A stretch of DNA of 64,000 bases from Shewanella mesophila (lineage in GTDB: Bacteria; Pseudomonadota; Gammaproteobacteria; Enterobacterales; Shewanellaceae), in contig NZ_CP080421.1 of NCBI RefSeq assembly GCF_019457515.1, positions 2,046,001 through 2,110,000 on the forward strand, in the 5' to 3' direction. The notes under the pieces were generated by a model. That model saw only the letters and a program-made list of their open reading frames with translations. It searched no databases and was not told where the DNA came from. How positions within the stretch are numbered: the first letter of the stretch is position 1; each line of letters starts with the position of its first letter. Both the position numbers and the translations under genes were made by a program. Shown here in pieces: positions 26,297-36,900 of this stretch.

Positions 26297-26908
26297 ATGT
26301 TTACAGGTATTGTTCAAGCCACATGTAATGTTGTGGCAATTACTAAAAATGTTGGCCTTAACACGATTGAAATTGCCTTACCGCCACATCTAAAAGACGG
26401 ATTAGTTACTGGAGCGAGTGTCGCAAATAATGGAGTTTGCTTAACCGTAACTAAGATTGCCGATGATAGGGTGTTTTTCGACGTAATGGAAGAGACCTTA
26501 AGCGTGACTAATCTCGGTCAGATAAAGGTCGGATCGTCAATAAATATTGAACGCTCGTTGACGTTTGGTAGTGAAATTGGCGGTCATATTCTTTCCGGCC
26601 ATATTCATGCCCAAGCTACAGTCGCCAGTGTTAGTGATACCGACTCCCATTTCGACCTAAGTTTAACGGTCGAACCTAAGTGGATGAGCTACATCTTATA
26701 CAAAGGCTTTGTTGGGGTTAATGGCTGTAGCCTAACCGTAGGTGAAGTAAGTGATATCGGCTTTAAGCTGCATTTGATTCCGGAAACCCTGTCGCTGACA
26801 AACTTGAGTGAATGTAAAATCGGAGACACATTAAATATTGAAATTGACAGTCAAACCCAAGCAATAGTCGATACCGTTGAGCGAGTGTTGGCGAAACGTT
26901 TTGCGTGA
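26297..26908 (+). CDS. ribE: Riboflavin synthase, alpha chain
   Basis: A 203-residue enzyme that makes riboflavin from two molecules of 6,7-dimethyl-8-ribityllumazine. It has two lumazine-binding repeats: residues ~1-95, starting MFTGIVQATCNVVAI, and ~97-200, starting HIHAQATVASV. Conserved phrases are GASVANNGVCLTVT and GFVGVNGCSLTVGEV. In E. coli the gene is called ribC or ribE. It stands alone, away from other rib genes. I saw no FMN riboswitch in the 29-base upstream gap. Confidence 0.96.
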   Translation: MFTGIVQATCNVVAITKNVGLNTIEIALPPHLKDGLVTGASVANNGVCLTVTKIADDRVFFDVMEETLSVTNLGQIKVGSSINIERSLTFGSEIGGHILSGHIHAQATVASVSDTDSHFDLSLTVEPKWMSYILYKGFVGVNGCSLTVGEVSDIGFKLHLIPETLSLTNLSECKIGDTLNIEIDSQTQAIVDTVERVLAKRFA

Positions 26909-26914
26909 TCGCTG

Positions 26915-27115
26915 TTAGTAAACCTGTTCATCGTCAGCATCAATATAGAGCTCGATCTTTTGATGCTGTGGGTCGATATGGGTGCGCATATGGATAGGGT
27001 TGCAACATATTCTACAGTCATCGTAATAATCTTGATCGCCACAAGAAACGTCGATATTAATGTGCTGATGATGCCCGCAGTGAGGGCAGTGGATCACCTT
27101 GTCAATAATGTTCAT
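26915..27115 (-). CDS. CPXCG motif cysteine-rich small protein
   Basis: A 66-residue protein. It has a CPHCG motif (residues 10-14) and a later CRICC cluster (34-38), giving two pairs of likely zinc ligands, as in the CPXCG-motif cysteine-rich family. The C-terminus is acidic. Function is unknown; such proteins are widespread small zinc-ribbon proteins of gammaproteobacteria. It is convergent with ribE, 6 bases apart, and begins with ATG at 27115 after an AAGGAGC ribosome site. Confidence 0.85.
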   Translation of the reverse strand: MNIIDKVIHCPHCGHHQHINIDVSCGDQDYYDDCRICCNPIHMRTHIDPQHQKIELYIDADDEQVY

Positions 27116-27502
27116 CCGTCGGCTCCTTGGTATGGTGTTCTACTCGTGACCTCATTATTTTGCTGCTATTTGTTTATGGGATAGCACCTACATATAAACT
27201 AGCTGATGGCACGAGTCATATCATCAATCGGGCTATAAGGTTCAAAGGGAGCAACTTGAGCTCTATTTGCTTTCCTTGACCAAGATATCATCTTAATAAA
27301 ATGTTTATTTATTTGATACCGCGGCCAACTTTGAGCGATAAGCAATCGTTGCCATCTCTAATGCTGCCTTTGATATAGAGTATAGTCTATGTCGATATAG
27401 TGACCTGTTTAGATGCATAGCCGTTAGCTAGCACTAGCGTCAATTAATTTTTTATGTCAGCTGTTTCTCGGTAATAAATATTGCTCTGTAAGCGGGGGGA
27501 GA
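27116..27502. other. Intergenic region with no recognised gene
   Basis: 387 bases between two small minus-strand genes. It has no ORF with a ribosome site and no strong hairpin or tRNA. It may hold the promoter for the CPXCG gene at its left end. Confidence 0.5.
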
Positions 27503-27748
27503 CTATTTATTGACCCACATATTATTGTCACCAATTTCATCATTTAGATTTTGATGCAGCTTAAGTATCTCTTGAATCAACTGCTGTTCAATTTCAGACT
27601 CTAAACCCTGTTGATCAAATGTCTGAGGTATTAAGGCTGCCTGCAATGTTGAAGGTGCGGGAGTTTCCACTTGCTGAAATTCCCTTGTTACGTCAATTAA
27701 TGAAGATTCAAAGGATAGGGTCGCCGTAAGCAGTATGAGATTTAACAT
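27503..27748 (-). CDS. Small protein with putative signal peptide, unknown
   Basis: An 81-residue protein starting at ATG 27748, preceded by a strong GGAGG site 7 bases away. An in-frame ATG at 27811 gives a longer protein but ignores that site. The first ~15 residues are hydrophobic (MLNLILLTATLSFES), so it may be exported. The rest is soluble, Gln- and Glu-rich and probably helical (LESEIEQQLIQEILKLHQNLNDE). There are no cysteines and no family I recognise. It lies upstream of thrS on the opposite strand. Confidence 0.6.
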   Translation of the reverse strand: MLNLILLTATLSFESSLIDVTREFQQVETPAPSTLQAALIPQTFDQQGLESEIEQQLIQEILKLHQNLNDEIGDNNMWVNK

Positions 27749-27891
27749 GTTTTTACCTCCTTGACTTGAGTGCCGCCAGCTTAAAATGAATTGATGACTT
27801 ATCGATGACACCTAAATTGAAAAATGATGACAAAGTGGATTATTAATAAGTGTGTAATTCTGTCGTGTTGAGCCCTTATCCCTTGCGATTT

Positions 27892-27905
27892 GGTGCCTAG
27901 GCACC
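27892..27905. repeat. 14-bp perfect palindrome in thrS upstream region
   Basis: GGTGCCTAGGCACC is its own reverse complement. It lies about 130 bases before thrS and could be an operator or part of the thrS leader RNA. It is not followed by a T-run. Confidence 0.6.
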
Positions 27906-27993
27906 TAGAATGGCAGCCTGCATTGAGGAATACCAAAACTTCAGTAATGTTTTGCTCTTCATATGCTTATTTTTCTTTTTACTAGATAACCAA

Positions 27994-28014
27994 GTGGCCC
28001 TACGTGGGGGTCAC
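27994..28014 (+). promoter_or_regulatory. thrS leader hairpin mimicking a tRNA-Thr anticodon arm
   Basis: GTGGCCC (27994-28000) and GGGTCAC (28008-28014) form a 7-bp stem with one G-U pair and a 7-base loop, TACGTGG. CGT sits at the three anticodon positions of that loop, the anticodon of tRNA-Thr(CGU). The stem ends 8 bases before the AAGGA ribosome site of thrS. This mirrors domain 2 of the E. coli thrS operator, where ThrRS binds its own mRNA and blocks translation. Confidence 0.65.
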
Positions 28015-28033
28015 CACTGGATAAGGAATATTC

Positions 28034-29962
28034 ATGCCTGTAATTACACTTCCTGATGGCAGTAAACGTGAGTTTGCTGAGTCTGTTTCAACTCTCGATG
28101 TCGCTGCTGATATTGGTCCTGGTCTTGCTAAAGCTTGTATCGCGGGTCGAGTTAACGGCGAGCTAAAAGATGCTTGCGATCTTATTGAAACCGATGCAGA
28201 GCTATCAATTATCACAGCCAAGGATGACGAGGGCGTTGAGATATTGCGTCACTCATGTGCCCATTTATTAGGTCATGCGATTAAGCAGATGTGGCCAGAA
28301 ACGAAAATGGCGATTGGCCCGGTGATCGATAATGGCTTCTATTATGATATCGACCTCGACCATAAATTGACCGAAGAAGATATCGCTGAACTTGAAAAGC
28401 GCATGCTGGCATTGGCTAAAACCGATTATGCAGTAGTTAAAAAGGTCGTTAGCTGGCAAGAAGCCCGTGATACATTCGAGTCTCGTGGCGAAGTGTACAA
28501 AATGGCGATTCTGGACGAAAACATCAGTAAAGATGATTCTCCAGCACTTTATCACCATGAAGAATATATCGATATGTGCCGTGGACCTCATGTACCTAAC
28601 ATGAAGTTTTGTCATCATTTTAAGTTAATGAGTGTCGCAGGTGCATATTGGCGTGGTAATTCAGACAATAAGATGCTGCAACGTGTCTATGGTACTGCTT
28701 GGGCTGATAAGAAAGCACTGAAAACACATTTAACACGCCTAGAAGAAGCCGCTAAACGTGACCATCGTAAAATTGGTAAGCAACTTGATCTATACCATAT
28801 GCAAGAGGAAGCGCCTGGAATGGTGTTTTGGCATAACGATGGCTGGAGCCTTTTCTTAGAACTTGAGAAGTTTATTCGTCAAAAGCTTGGTCAATACACT
28901 TATCAAGAGGTTAAAGGTCCATTGATGATGGATCGTGTGTTGTGGGAGCGTAGTGGTCACTGGGATAAGTATTCAGAAGCCATGTTCACGACGCATTCGG
29001 AAAACCGCGAATATGCTGTTAAGCCGATGAACTGTCCTGGTCATGTACAAATTTTTAATCAGGGTCTTAAATCTTATCGCGATCTTCCATTGCGCATGGC
29101 GGAATTTGGTTGTTGTCATCGTAACGAGCCTTCAGGTTCACTGCACGGTTTGATGCGAGTCCGCGGCTTTACCCAAGATGATGCGCACGTTTTCTGTACA
29201 GAAGAGCAGGTCCAACAGGAAGTTAGTGGCTGCATCAAGATGGTTTACGATACTTATGAAACTTTCGGCTTCAAAGATATCGTGGTTAAGCTCTCAACTC
29301 GTCCAGAGAAACGTATTGGCGATGATGAGATGTGGGATCGTGCTGAACAAGCATTGATGGATGCATTAAAGTCAAATGAGATCGAATATGAGATCTTACC
29401 AGGCGAAGGGGCGTTCTACGGACCTAAAATTGAATTTACGCTTCATGATTGTTTAGACAGAGCATGGCAATGTGGAACTGTTCAATTGGACTACGCATTA
29501 CCTGGTCGTCTTGGCGCAACATATGTCGCTGAAGATAATAGCCGTCAAACACCGGTAATGATCCACCGTGCAATTTTGGGGTCGCTTGAACGATTCCTTG
29601 GTATTTTGATTGAAGAGTATGCAGGTAAATTCCCGACATGGTTGGCACCTGTGCAAGCGGTAGTGATGAATATTACCGACAAACAGTCAGAATATGTTGA
29701 CGAAGTGGTCAATTTGTTTAAAGATCTTGGAATTCGTGCCTCTAAAGACTTGAGGAATGAGAAGATAGGCTTTAAAATACGCGAACACACCCTAAGGCGT
29801 GTTCCCTATTTGTTGGTCGTTGGTGATCAAGAAATGGAAAATAGGGAAGTAGCGGTGCGAACCAGAGATGGTGTTGACCTTGGCAAAATGCGAATCGAAG
29901 ATTTCGCCGCTAAAGTTAAAGAACAGATTTCGCTCCGTAGTCTAAATATGTTGGAGGAATAG
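28034..29962 (+). CDS. thrS: Threonyl-tRNA synthetase
   Basis: A 642-residue class II synthetase that charges tRNA-Thr, the same length as the E. coli enzyme. Order of domains: TGS (residues 1-61, [14 protein letters not shown]), editing domain (~62-224, with [13 protein letters not shown] and RGPHVPNM), catalytic core (~243-535; [10 protein letters not shown] with a zinc-ligand Cys, [19 protein letters not shown]), and anticodon-binding C-terminus. It leads the thrS-infC-rpmI-rplT operon. An anticodon-like hairpin upstream suggests translational autoregulation. Confidence 0.98.
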   Translation: MPVITLPDGSKREFAESVSTLDVAADIGPGLAKACIAGRVNGELKDACDLIETDAELSIITAKDDEGVEILRHSCAHLLGHAIKQMWPETKMAIGPVIDNGFYYDIDLDHKLTEEDIAELEKRMLALAKTDYAVVKKVVSWQEARDTFESRGEVYKMAILDENISKDDSPALYHHEEYIDMCRGPHVPNMKFCHHFKLMSVAGAYWRGNSDNKMLQRVYGTAWADKKALKTHLTRLEEAAKRDHRKIGKQLDLYHMQEEAPGMVFWHNDGWSLFLELEKFIRQKLGQYTYQEVKGPLMMDRVLWERSGHWDKYSEAMFTTHSENREYAVKPMNCPGHVQIFNQGLKSYRDLPLRMAEFGCCHRNEPSGSLHGLMRVRGFTQDDAHVFCTEEQVQQEVSGCIKMVYDTYETFGFKDIVVKLSTRPEKRIGDDEMWDRAEQALMDALKSNEIEYEILPGEGAFYGPKIEFTLHDCLDRAWQCGTVQLDYALPGRLGATYVAEDNSRQTPVMIHRAILGSLERFLGILIEEYAGKFPTWLAPVQAVVMNITDKQSEYVDEVVNLFKDLGIRASKDLRNEKIGFKIREHTLRRVPYLLVVGDQEMENREVAVRTRDGVDLGKMRIEDFAAKVKEQISLRSLNMLEE

Positions 29963-29965
29963 GTC

Positions 29966-30508
29966 ATAAAGATCAAAAAAACAGATGCGCGCAAAGCAGC
30001 GGCAAACAGAATTAACGAACTCATTGTAGGTGTATCAGAAGTACGTTTGAGTGGGTTAGATGGTGAAGTAATTGGTATTGTTAGCCTCAGCGAAGCGCAA
30101 GAAATCGCTGACGAGGCTGGTGTTGATCTCGTAGAGATCAGCCCAAATGCCGAGCCTCCTGTATGTCGCATCATGGACTACGGAAAGTTTCTTTTTGATA
30201 AAGCAAAATCTCAAAAAGAACAAAAGAAGAAGCAGAAAATCGTACAGGTGAAGGAAATTAAATTCCGTCCCGGTACTGATGAAAACGACTATCAGGTAAA
30301 ACTACGCAACCTGAAGCGTTTTCTTGATGACGGCGACAAAGCGAAAGTAACGCTGCGTTTCCGTGGTCGCGAGATGGCTCACCAAAGTCTTGGTATGAAT
30401 CTTTTGAATCGTATTAAAGATGATTTGGCAGAGATTGCAGTTGTGGAGGCTTTTCCAAAAATGGAAGGTCGTCAAGCTGTAATGGTTCTTGCGCCGAAAA
30501 AGAAATAG
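29966..30508 (+). CDS. infC: Translation initiation factor IF-3, non-standard AUA start
   Basis: A 180-residue factor, the same length as E. coli IF3, that binds the 30S subunit, prevents premature 50S joining and checks the initiator tRNA and start codon. The N-terminal domain includes [15 protein letters not shown] and [22 protein letters not shown]; the linker is lysine-rich (KEQKKKQK); the C-terminal domain has [17 protein letters not shown] and FRGREMAHQ. The start is ATA at 29966: the frame after the thrS stop reads GTC-ATA-AAG-ATC, with GGAGG 8 bases upstream of ATA, and no ATG, GTG or TTG occurs until a TTG at 30047, well inside the conserved domain. Non-AUG starts are a known autoregulatory device of infC (AUU in E. 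coli). Confidence 0.95.
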   Translation: MKIKKTDARKAAANRINELIVGVSEVRLSGLDGEVIGIVSLSEAQEIADEAGVDLVEISPNAEPPVCRIMDYGKFLFDKAKSQKEQKKKQKIVQVKEIKFRPGTDENDYQVKLRNLKRFLDDGDKAKVTLRFRGREMAHQSLGMNLLNRIKDDLAEIAVVEAFPKMEGRQAVMVLAPKKK

Positions 30509-30593
30509 TAAGGCAACCAGAAAAGTAGCAGGGACCTGTTAGGGGCTCTGCTCGCCTTGCGTTTTATTAATGTCCCAATGCGGAGTTTTAGCA

Positions 30594-30788
30594 ATGCCTA
30601 AAATGAAAACAGACAAGGGTGTACAAAAGCGTTTTAAGAAAACCGCTAACGGTTTTAAGCGCAAGCAAGCCCATTTACGTCATATTTTGACAAAGAAGAG
30701 CACTAAGCGTAAACGTCACTTACGTGCAAAATGTTTAGTTGCAAAGTCTGATGTGCCAGCAATCGCACGTCAACTACCATACGCTTAA
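30594..30788 (+). CDS. rpmI: Ribosomal protein bL35
   Basis: A 64-residue basic protein of the large subunit ([16 protein letters not shown]...). The start at ATG 30594 has GGAG upstream and gives the family N-terminus; an upstream in-frame ATG would add eight foreign residues. It lies between infC and rplT. In E. coli L20 represses rpmI-rplT translation through a structure in this leader. Here an 85-base infC-rpmI gap could fold similarly, but I cannot prove it. Confidence 0.97.
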   Translation: MPKMKTDKGVQKRFKKTANGFKRKQAHLRHILTKKSTKRKRHLRAKCLVAKSDVPAIARQLPYA

Positions 30789-30806
30789 TTAGAGGAGTAA
30801 AGAACA

Positions 30807-31166
30807 ATGCCTAGAGTTAAGCGTGGTGTAACCGCTCGTGCTCGTCACAAGAAAGTACTTAAACTAGCTAAAGGTTATTACGGAGCTCGCTCACGTACTT
30901 ACCGTGTTGCTAAGCAAGCAGTAACTAAAGCTGGTCAATATGCTTACCGTGACCGTCGCCAGAAGAAACGTCAATTCCGTCAACTATGGATTGCACGTAT
31001 CAATGCGGCTTCTCGTCAAAATGGTCTGTCTTATAGCCGTTTCATTAACGGTCTTAAGAAAGCGTCTATCGAAATCGATCGTAAGATTTTGGCTGACATC
31101 GCTGTATTCGACAAAGTTGTATTTGCAACTTTAGTTGAAAAAGCAAAAGAAGCATTAGCTAAGTAA
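30807..31166 (+). CDS. rplT: Ribosomal protein bL20
   Basis: A 119-residue protein of the large subunit, needed early in 50S assembly. The N-terminus is [20 protein letters not shown] and the RNA-binding globular domain contains [20 protein letters not shown]. It is the last gene of the thrS operon, 18 bases after rpmI, with AGAGGAG upstream. A strong terminator follows. Confidence 0.98.
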
Positions 31167-31183
31167 TTAGTATGTATTGCTTT

Positions 31184-31210
31184 AAAAGGGACCTCAGGGT
31201 CCCTTTTTTT
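31184..31210 (+). terminator. Terminator of thrS-infC-rpmI-rplT
   Basis: AAAAGGGACC (31184-31193) and GGTCCCTTTT (31198-31207) form a perfect 10-bp stem with a TCAG loop and a T-run. Confidence 0.94.
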
Positions 31211-31252
31211 ATTTTGAGTCAATACTGATATTAGTCGCTGAATTTTAGAGAC

Positions 31253-31278
31253 AAAAAAGCAGACTATGTCTGCTTTTT
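31253..31278. terminator. Terminator after trxB, bidirectional
   Basis: GCAGAC (31259-31264) and GTCTGC (31268-31273) close a TAT loop, flanked by six A residues before and five T residues after. It ends 16 bases from the trxB stop codon. Confidence 0.9.
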
Positions 31279-31293
31279 CATTATGCTCATCGG

Positions 31294-32298
<1,005 letters not shown>

Positions 32299-32334
32299 TT
32301 AGGGTAAAGCCAATCTTTTAGATTGTCCTAATCG

Positions 32335-32358
32335 AAAAAGGGAGCCGTGTGGCTCCCT
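32335..32358 (-). terminator. Terminator of ald
   Basis: On the minus strand, GGGAGCC (32357-32351) and GGCTCCC (32346-32340) form a 7-bp stem with a 4-base loop, followed by five T residues. It starts 21 bases after the ald stop. Confidence 0.92.
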
Positions 32359-32378
32359 CATTTAATGCTTAAAATCGA

Positions 32379-33494
32379 TTAGCCAAGTAAAACACTAGGA
32401 TCGACAAATTCTAGGTTCAGTGCTTCGGCAACCTCTTTACAAGTGATTTTACCATGCATAACGTTGAGGCCGTTTAGCAAGTGTTGGTCTTGAAGTAGCG
32501 CCTTACGGTAGCCAAGATCGGCTAACTTGATGATATATGGCAATGTTGCGTTATTTAGCGCAAATGTTGACGTACGGGCGACCGCTCCTGGCATATTGGC
32601 AACACAGTAATGGACGACATCATCAACAATATAAGTTGGATCTTGATGGGTAGTCGCGTGAGAGGTCTCAACGCAGCCACCTTGGTCAATGGCAACGTCA
32701 ACGATGGCGCTGCCTGGCTTCATGCGCTTGATGTGTTCTTTAGTTACCAGCTTAGGTGCGGCAGCACCAGGAACCAATACGCCGCCAATTACAAGATCGG
32801 CTTCAAGGACATGTTTTTCAATGGCATCTGCCGTCGAGTAGATAGCTTTGACGCGATTATCGAACTGTACGTTTAATCGACGAAGTGCGTCGATACTACG
32901 GTCAATAATAACAACATCAGCACCAAGGCCGACAGCCATCTGCGCTGCGTTCGTTCCAACCATACCACCGCCGATGATAACCACTTTAGCAGGCTCAACA
33001 CCTGGTACGCCGCCGAGTAGCATGCCGCGGCCGCCTTTAGATTTCTCTAACGCCATCGCCCCAGCTTGAATTGACATACGGCCAGCGACTTCTGACATAG
33101 GTGCTAGCAGTGGTAGTCCGCCGCGATTGTCGGTAACTGTTTCATATGCAATACAAACGGCACCACTTTTAACCAGCTCTTCCGTTTGAGGTAGGTCTGG
33201 TGCGAGGTGAAGATAAGTAAATAGCAGCTGGTCTTCACGTAGCATTGCACGTTCAACCGCTTGTGGTTCCTTAACTTTTACAATCATTTCTGCTTTAGCA
33301 AAAACTTCAGCTGCAGTGTTTAAGATAGATGCGCCGACATCGACATAGTCCTGGTCATCAAACCCAATTCCTGCACCCGCATTTGTTTCTACATAAACTT
33401 CATGACCTTTAATGGTCAATTCGCGAACACTTGACGGAACCATACCAACACGATATTCGTGGTTTTTGATTTCTTTAGGTACACCAATTATCAT
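32379..33494 (-). CDS. ald: Alanine dehydrogenase
   Basis: A 371-residue NAD-dependent enzyme interconverting L-alanine and pyruvate plus ammonia. It has the N-terminal substrate site [18 protein letters not shown] (with catalytic Lys/His region [10 protein letters not shown]), the Rossmann motif [22 protein letters not shown] (residues ~169-190), and the conserved [19 protein letters not shown]. Divergent lrp lies 179 bases away; Lrp commonly activates ald genes in response to amino acids, which this layout supports. Confidence 0.97.
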   Translation of the reverse strand: MIIGVPKEIKNHEYRVGMVPSSVRELTIKGHEVYVETNAGAGIGFDDQDYVDVGASILNTAAEVFAKAEMIVKVKEPQAVERAMLREDQLLFTYLHLAPDLPQTEELVKSGAVCIAYETVTDNRGGLPLLAPMSEVAGRMSIQAGAMALEKSKGGRGMLLGGVPGVEPAKVVIIGGGMVGTNAAQMAVGLGADVVIIDRSIDALRRLNVQFDNRVKAIYSTADAIEKHVLEADLVIGGVLVPGAAAPKLVTKEHIKRMKPGSAIVDVAIDQGGCVETSHATTHQDPTYIVDDVVHYCVANMPGAVARTSTFALNNATLPYIIKLADLGYRKALLQDQHLLNGLNVMHGKITCKEVAEALNLEFVDPSVLLG

Positions 33495-33554
33495 CTTCGA
33501 GCCTCAAAATGCATAAAAACCCATTTAAAGTGGGTTGAATTGTTATTTTATTAC

Positions 33555-33577
33555 CCCTGAACGTGATTGTTTCAGGG
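33555..33577. promoter_or_regulatory. Inverted repeat in the ald-lrp control region
   Basis: CCCTGAA (33555-33561) and TTCAGGG (33571-33577) are exact reverse complements 9 bases apart. The repeat lies 60 bases before ald, next to AGTATA at 33584-33589 (minus-strand TATACT, a possible -10). It could be an operator or a 5' mRNA hairpin. It does not look like a classical Lrp site. Confidence 0.45.
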
Positions 33578-33673
33578 AAATCTAGTATAGTATCAGTTCG
33601 GTAGTTAATGCTGCTGAAGTTTTGACATACGTAGTAATAAATGTTGTTTTAGTGATAAAGCAAGGTTAAAAAT

Positions 33674-34177
33674 ATGGTTAATAATAAAAAGAGTCCTATA
33701 AAAGACTTAGATCGGATCGATCGTAACATACTTAACGAGTTGCAAATTGATGGTCGCATTTCAAATGTTGAACTATCTAAGCGTGTTGGGCTGAGTCCTA
33801 CACCCTGTTTAGAGAGAGTTAAAAGACTCGAAAAGCAAGGTTACATCAATGGATATACGGCGCTAGTAAACCCCCATTATTTGGGTGCGTCTCTATTAGT
33901 GTTTGTTGAGATTACGCTAAATCGCGATACCGCCGAAGTATTTGATAAATTTAATCGGGCAGTTCAGCTACTAGATGATATTCAAGAATGTCATCTAGTT
34001 TCGGGCGATTTTGATTATTTATTGAAAACTCGTGTATCGGATATGTCTGCATACCGCCGCTTGTTAGGTGAAACTTTACTGAAGTTGCCTGCTGTTTCAG
34101 ATACGCGTACTTACGTTGTGATGGAAGAAGTTAAGCAAACCAATAGAGTTGCAATTAATGTAACGTTAGAGTCATAA
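33674..34177 (+). CDS. lrp: Leucine-responsive regulatory protein Lrp
   Basis: A 167-residue global regulator of amino-acid metabolism, nearly identical to E. coli Lrp. The helix-turn-helix covers residues ~10-60 (LDRIDRNILNELQIDGRISNVELSKRVGLSPTPCLERVKRL shortened here to its limits), followed by the RAM ligand-binding domain (LVFVEITLNR, ECHLVSGDFDYLLKTRV). It is divergent from ald and followed by a terminator. Confidence 0.97.
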   Translation: MVNNKKSPIKDLDRIDRNILNELQIDGRISNVELSKRVGLSPTPCLERVKRLEKQGYINGYTALVNPHYLGASLLVFVEITLNRDTAEVFDKFNRAVQLLDDIQECHLVSGDFDYLLKTRVSDMSAYRRLLGETLLKLPAVSDTRTYVVMEEVKQTNRVAINVTLES

Positions 34178-34193
34178 ATCGATTTGTATCGAT

Positions 34194-34224
34194 AAAAAAG
34201 GAGCTTTCGTAGCTCCTTTTTTTT
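34194..34224 (+). terminator. Terminator of lrp
   Basis: GGAGCT (34200-34205) and AGCTCC (34211-34216) form a stem with a TTCGT loop, extended by A and T runs and followed by eight T residues. Confidence 0.93.
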
Positions 34225-34347
34225 CTCCCCGCATATAATTTCGCCAGTAATTCATCAATCTAGAGCTATTGTGCTGTATAGGCAGGGAAAACGCTGCATC
34301 TAGCAAATTATTTTGATATCTTAGCTTCACATATCATTTTCTTCATC

Positions 34348-36858
34348 GTGGGTTTTCGTTTGACTAAAGGAAATAGTGTAAAAACACTCAGTGGAGTGCA
34401 GCGCCTTCTTGAAGGAGGGCTCATCATCTGCTGCATGGCTGCGACATTTATCTTACTTGCGCTAAGCAGCTTTCATTCTTCCGATCCAGGTTGGAGTCAG
34501 TCTAATTTTGAAGGCGAGATAAATAACCTTACCGGCGCGGTAGGTGCTTGGTTGGCCGATGTCTTGTTTTATTTTTTTGGATACACGGCCTATATCATTC
34601 CGTTAATCGTTGCGTTAACGGGCTGGTTGCTTTTCAAGCGGATCCATAAATTACTCGAAGTGGACTACTTTTCGGTAGGCTTAAGGCTAATTGGCTTTTT
34701 GCTTATCATGTTCAGTCTAGCGGCGCTGGCAAGCATGAATGCTAATGATATTTACGAGTTCTCAGCCGGTGGAGTATCTGGAGACGTTATTGCTGGCGCC
34801 ATGCTGCCTTATTTTAATCAGCTCGGGACCACCTTATTATTACTCTGTTTCGTTGGCGCAGGATTTACTCTGTTAACGGGTGTCAGTTGGCTAACGATTA
34901 TCGATGCGGTTGGATTTGCCACGATTTGGTGTTTCCTACAACTTAAGACTATCCCAGAAAGGTTTTCAAGCGCGCCAGAAACAGATGATACTAAAGGGTT
35001 TATGTCAGTATTTGATCGTTTTAAGGAAAAACGCTCACAAAGAGATGTGTCCGATCAAGACGAAGACTTAATTGACGACGTTGCAGAGCAATCACCACAG
35101 GAGATTGAATCGTCATTCAGTTTACCTAAAATTCGTGTTCGACCTAAGGTCAATCAATCTGACAAGCTTGCTGATCAGTCTGAGTCATTTGAAGCCTATG
35201 ATGAACCTGAACTGCAGGGTGATATTGAAACTATCGATTTTGATACTAAGCATTCAGTCGGCGCCGTTGTTGATTCAAAGCGTAAAGATGACAAGGCTAA
35301 AATTGTCGATGGCATTGTCATTTTGCCAGGTGGTGAGGCGGCGCAACCGAGTAAGCCTACAACGCCGTTACCGGACATCTCCTTGCTCGATGTCCCTGAC
35401 AGAAAAGCTAACCCAATTAGTACCGAAGAGCTGGAACAAGTCGCCAGATTGGTTGAAGTTAAATTGGCAGACTTTAACATTGTGGCGAATGTTGTTGGGG
35501 TTTTTCCTGGCCCCGTAGTGACACGATTTGAATTAGAGCTAGCGCCAGGTGTCAAAGCATCAAAGATCACTAATTTGTCTAAAGATTTGGCCCGCTCTCT
35601 GCTTGCTGAAAGTGTCCGAGTGGTCGAGGTTATTCCTGGGAAAGCCTATGTAGGGCTTGAATTACCCAATAAATTCCGCGAAACCGTCTATATGCGTGAC
35701 GTACTAGACAGTGACGCTTTTGCTAATAGTCAATCTCACCTTAGTATGGTATTAGGGCAAGATATCGCCGGTGAGCCTGTCGTTGTTGATCTTGGTAAAA
35801 TGCCACATCTACTGGTTGCAGGTACTACGGGTTCTGGTAAATCGGTCGGCGTAAATGTGATGATCACCAGTTTGCTGTATAAATCAGGACCCGATGACGT
35901 TCGTTTTATCATGATCGATCCTAAGATGTTGGAGCTTTCTGTTTATGAAGGGATCCCGCATCTGCTATGTGAAGTTGTCACCGATATGAAAGAGGCAGCC
36001 AATGCGCTGCGTTGGTGCGTAGGGGAGATGGAACGTCGCTATAAACTAATGTCTGCATTAGGGGTGCGAAATCTTAAAGGCTATAACGCCAAGATTAAAG
36101 ATGCAAAAGCACGTGGAGAGGTGATAACCGATCCGCTTTGGCGTTCACAAGACAGTATGGAACCTGAGGCCCCCGAGCTAGATAAACTGCCTTCAATAGT
36201 TGTGGTAGTCGATGAGTTTGCCGATATGATGATGATTGTTGGGAAAAAAGTAGAAGAACTGATAGCACGGATCGCTCAAAAAGCGCGTGCAGCGGGGATC
36301 CACTTAATCTTAGCAACCCAGCGTCCTTCGGTGGATGTTATCACAGGTCTTATTAAGGCAAACATACCGACTCGTATGGCATTTCAGGTGTCATCTCGTA
36401 TCGATTCGCGCACCATATTAGATCAACAAGGGGCCGAAGCGCTGCTTGGTATGGGAGATATGTTATATCTGCCGCCTGGGACGAGTGTTCCAAATCGCGT
36501 GCATGGCGCATTTATCGACGATCATGAGGTTCATGCAGTGGTTGCCGATTGGCATAATCGTGGTAAGCCACAGTATATAGATGAAATTTTGCAAGGTTCA
36601 GCGGAAGGTGAGCAAGTGCTATTGCCTGGCGAAGCAGCTGAAAGCGATGAGGATACCGATGCGCTTTATGATGAAGCCGTTGCGTTTGTCACCGAAACTC
36701 GTCGAGGTTCAATTTCGAGTGTGCAGCGTAAATTCAAGATTGGTTATAACCGAGCCGCACGTATTATTGAACAGATGGAAGCGCAAGGCGTTGTCAGCTC
36801 GCAGGGGCACAACGGTAACCGTGAAGTATTAGCGCCTCCACCACCTAAAAATTATTAA
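34348..36858 (+). CDS. ftsK: DNA translocase FtsK
   Basis: An 836-residue septal DNA pump. The N-terminal part has four membrane helices (residues ~18-200; [21 protein letters not shown] and SSDPGWSQ), needed for division. An acidic linker at ~210-350 is much shorter than in E. coli. The motor domain has Walker A GTTGSGKS at ~492-499 and Walker [13 protein letters not shown]. The C-terminal gamma winged helix ([23 protein letters not shown]) reads KOPS and activates XerCD. The start is uncertain: GTG at 34348 is used, TTG at 34360 is an alternative, and neither has a strong ribosome site. It heads ftsK-lolA-rarA-crcB-serS. Confidence 0.96.
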   Translation: MGFRLTKGNSVKTLSGVQRLLEGGLIICCMAATFILLALSSFHSSDPGWSQSNFEGEINNLTGAVGAWLADVLFYFFGYTAYIIPLIVALTGWLLFKRIHKLLEVDYFSVGLRLIGFLLIMFSLAALASMNANDIYEFSAGGVSGDVIAGAMLPYFNQLGTTLLLLCFVGAGFTLLTGVSWLTIIDAVGFATIWCFLQLKTIPERFSSAPETDDTKGFMSVFDRFKEKRSQRDVSDQDEDLIDDVAEQSPQEIESSFSLPKIRVRPKVNQSDKLADQSESFEAYDEPELQGDIETIDFDTKHSVGAVVDSKRKDDKAKIVDGIVILPGGEAAQPSKPTTPLPDISLLDVPDRKANPISTEELEQVARLVEVKLADFNIVANVVGVFPGPVVTRFELELAPGVKASKITNLSKDLARSLLAESVRVVEVIPGKAYVGLELPNKFRETVYMRDVLDSDAFANSQSHLSMVLGQDIAGEPVVVDLGKMPHLLVAGTTGSGKSVGVNVMITSLLYKSGPDDVRFIMIDPKMLELSVYEGIPHLLCEVVTDMKEAANALRWCVGEMERRYKLMSALGVRNLKGYNAKIKDAKARGEVITDPLWRSQDSMEPEAPELDKLPSIVVVVDEFADMMMIVGKKVEELIARIAQKARAAGIHLILATQRPSVDVITGLIKANIPTRMAFQVSSRIDSRTILDQQGAEALLGMGDMLYLPPGTSVPNRVHGAFIDDHEVHAVVADWHNRGKPQYIDEILQGSAEGEQVLLPGEAAESDEDTDALYDEAVAFVTETRRGSISSVQRKFKIGYNRAARIIEQMEAQGVVSSQGHNGNREVLAPPPPKNY

Positions 36859-36900
36859 TTGGTAATTATTCAGCAATTTAGAAACCATATAGGAAACCAA

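Noticed and set aside
26960..27184. A 74-codon plus-strand ORF opposite the CPXCG gene
   Set aside because: It lacks a ribosome site, and the minus-strand cysteine-rich protein matches a known family.
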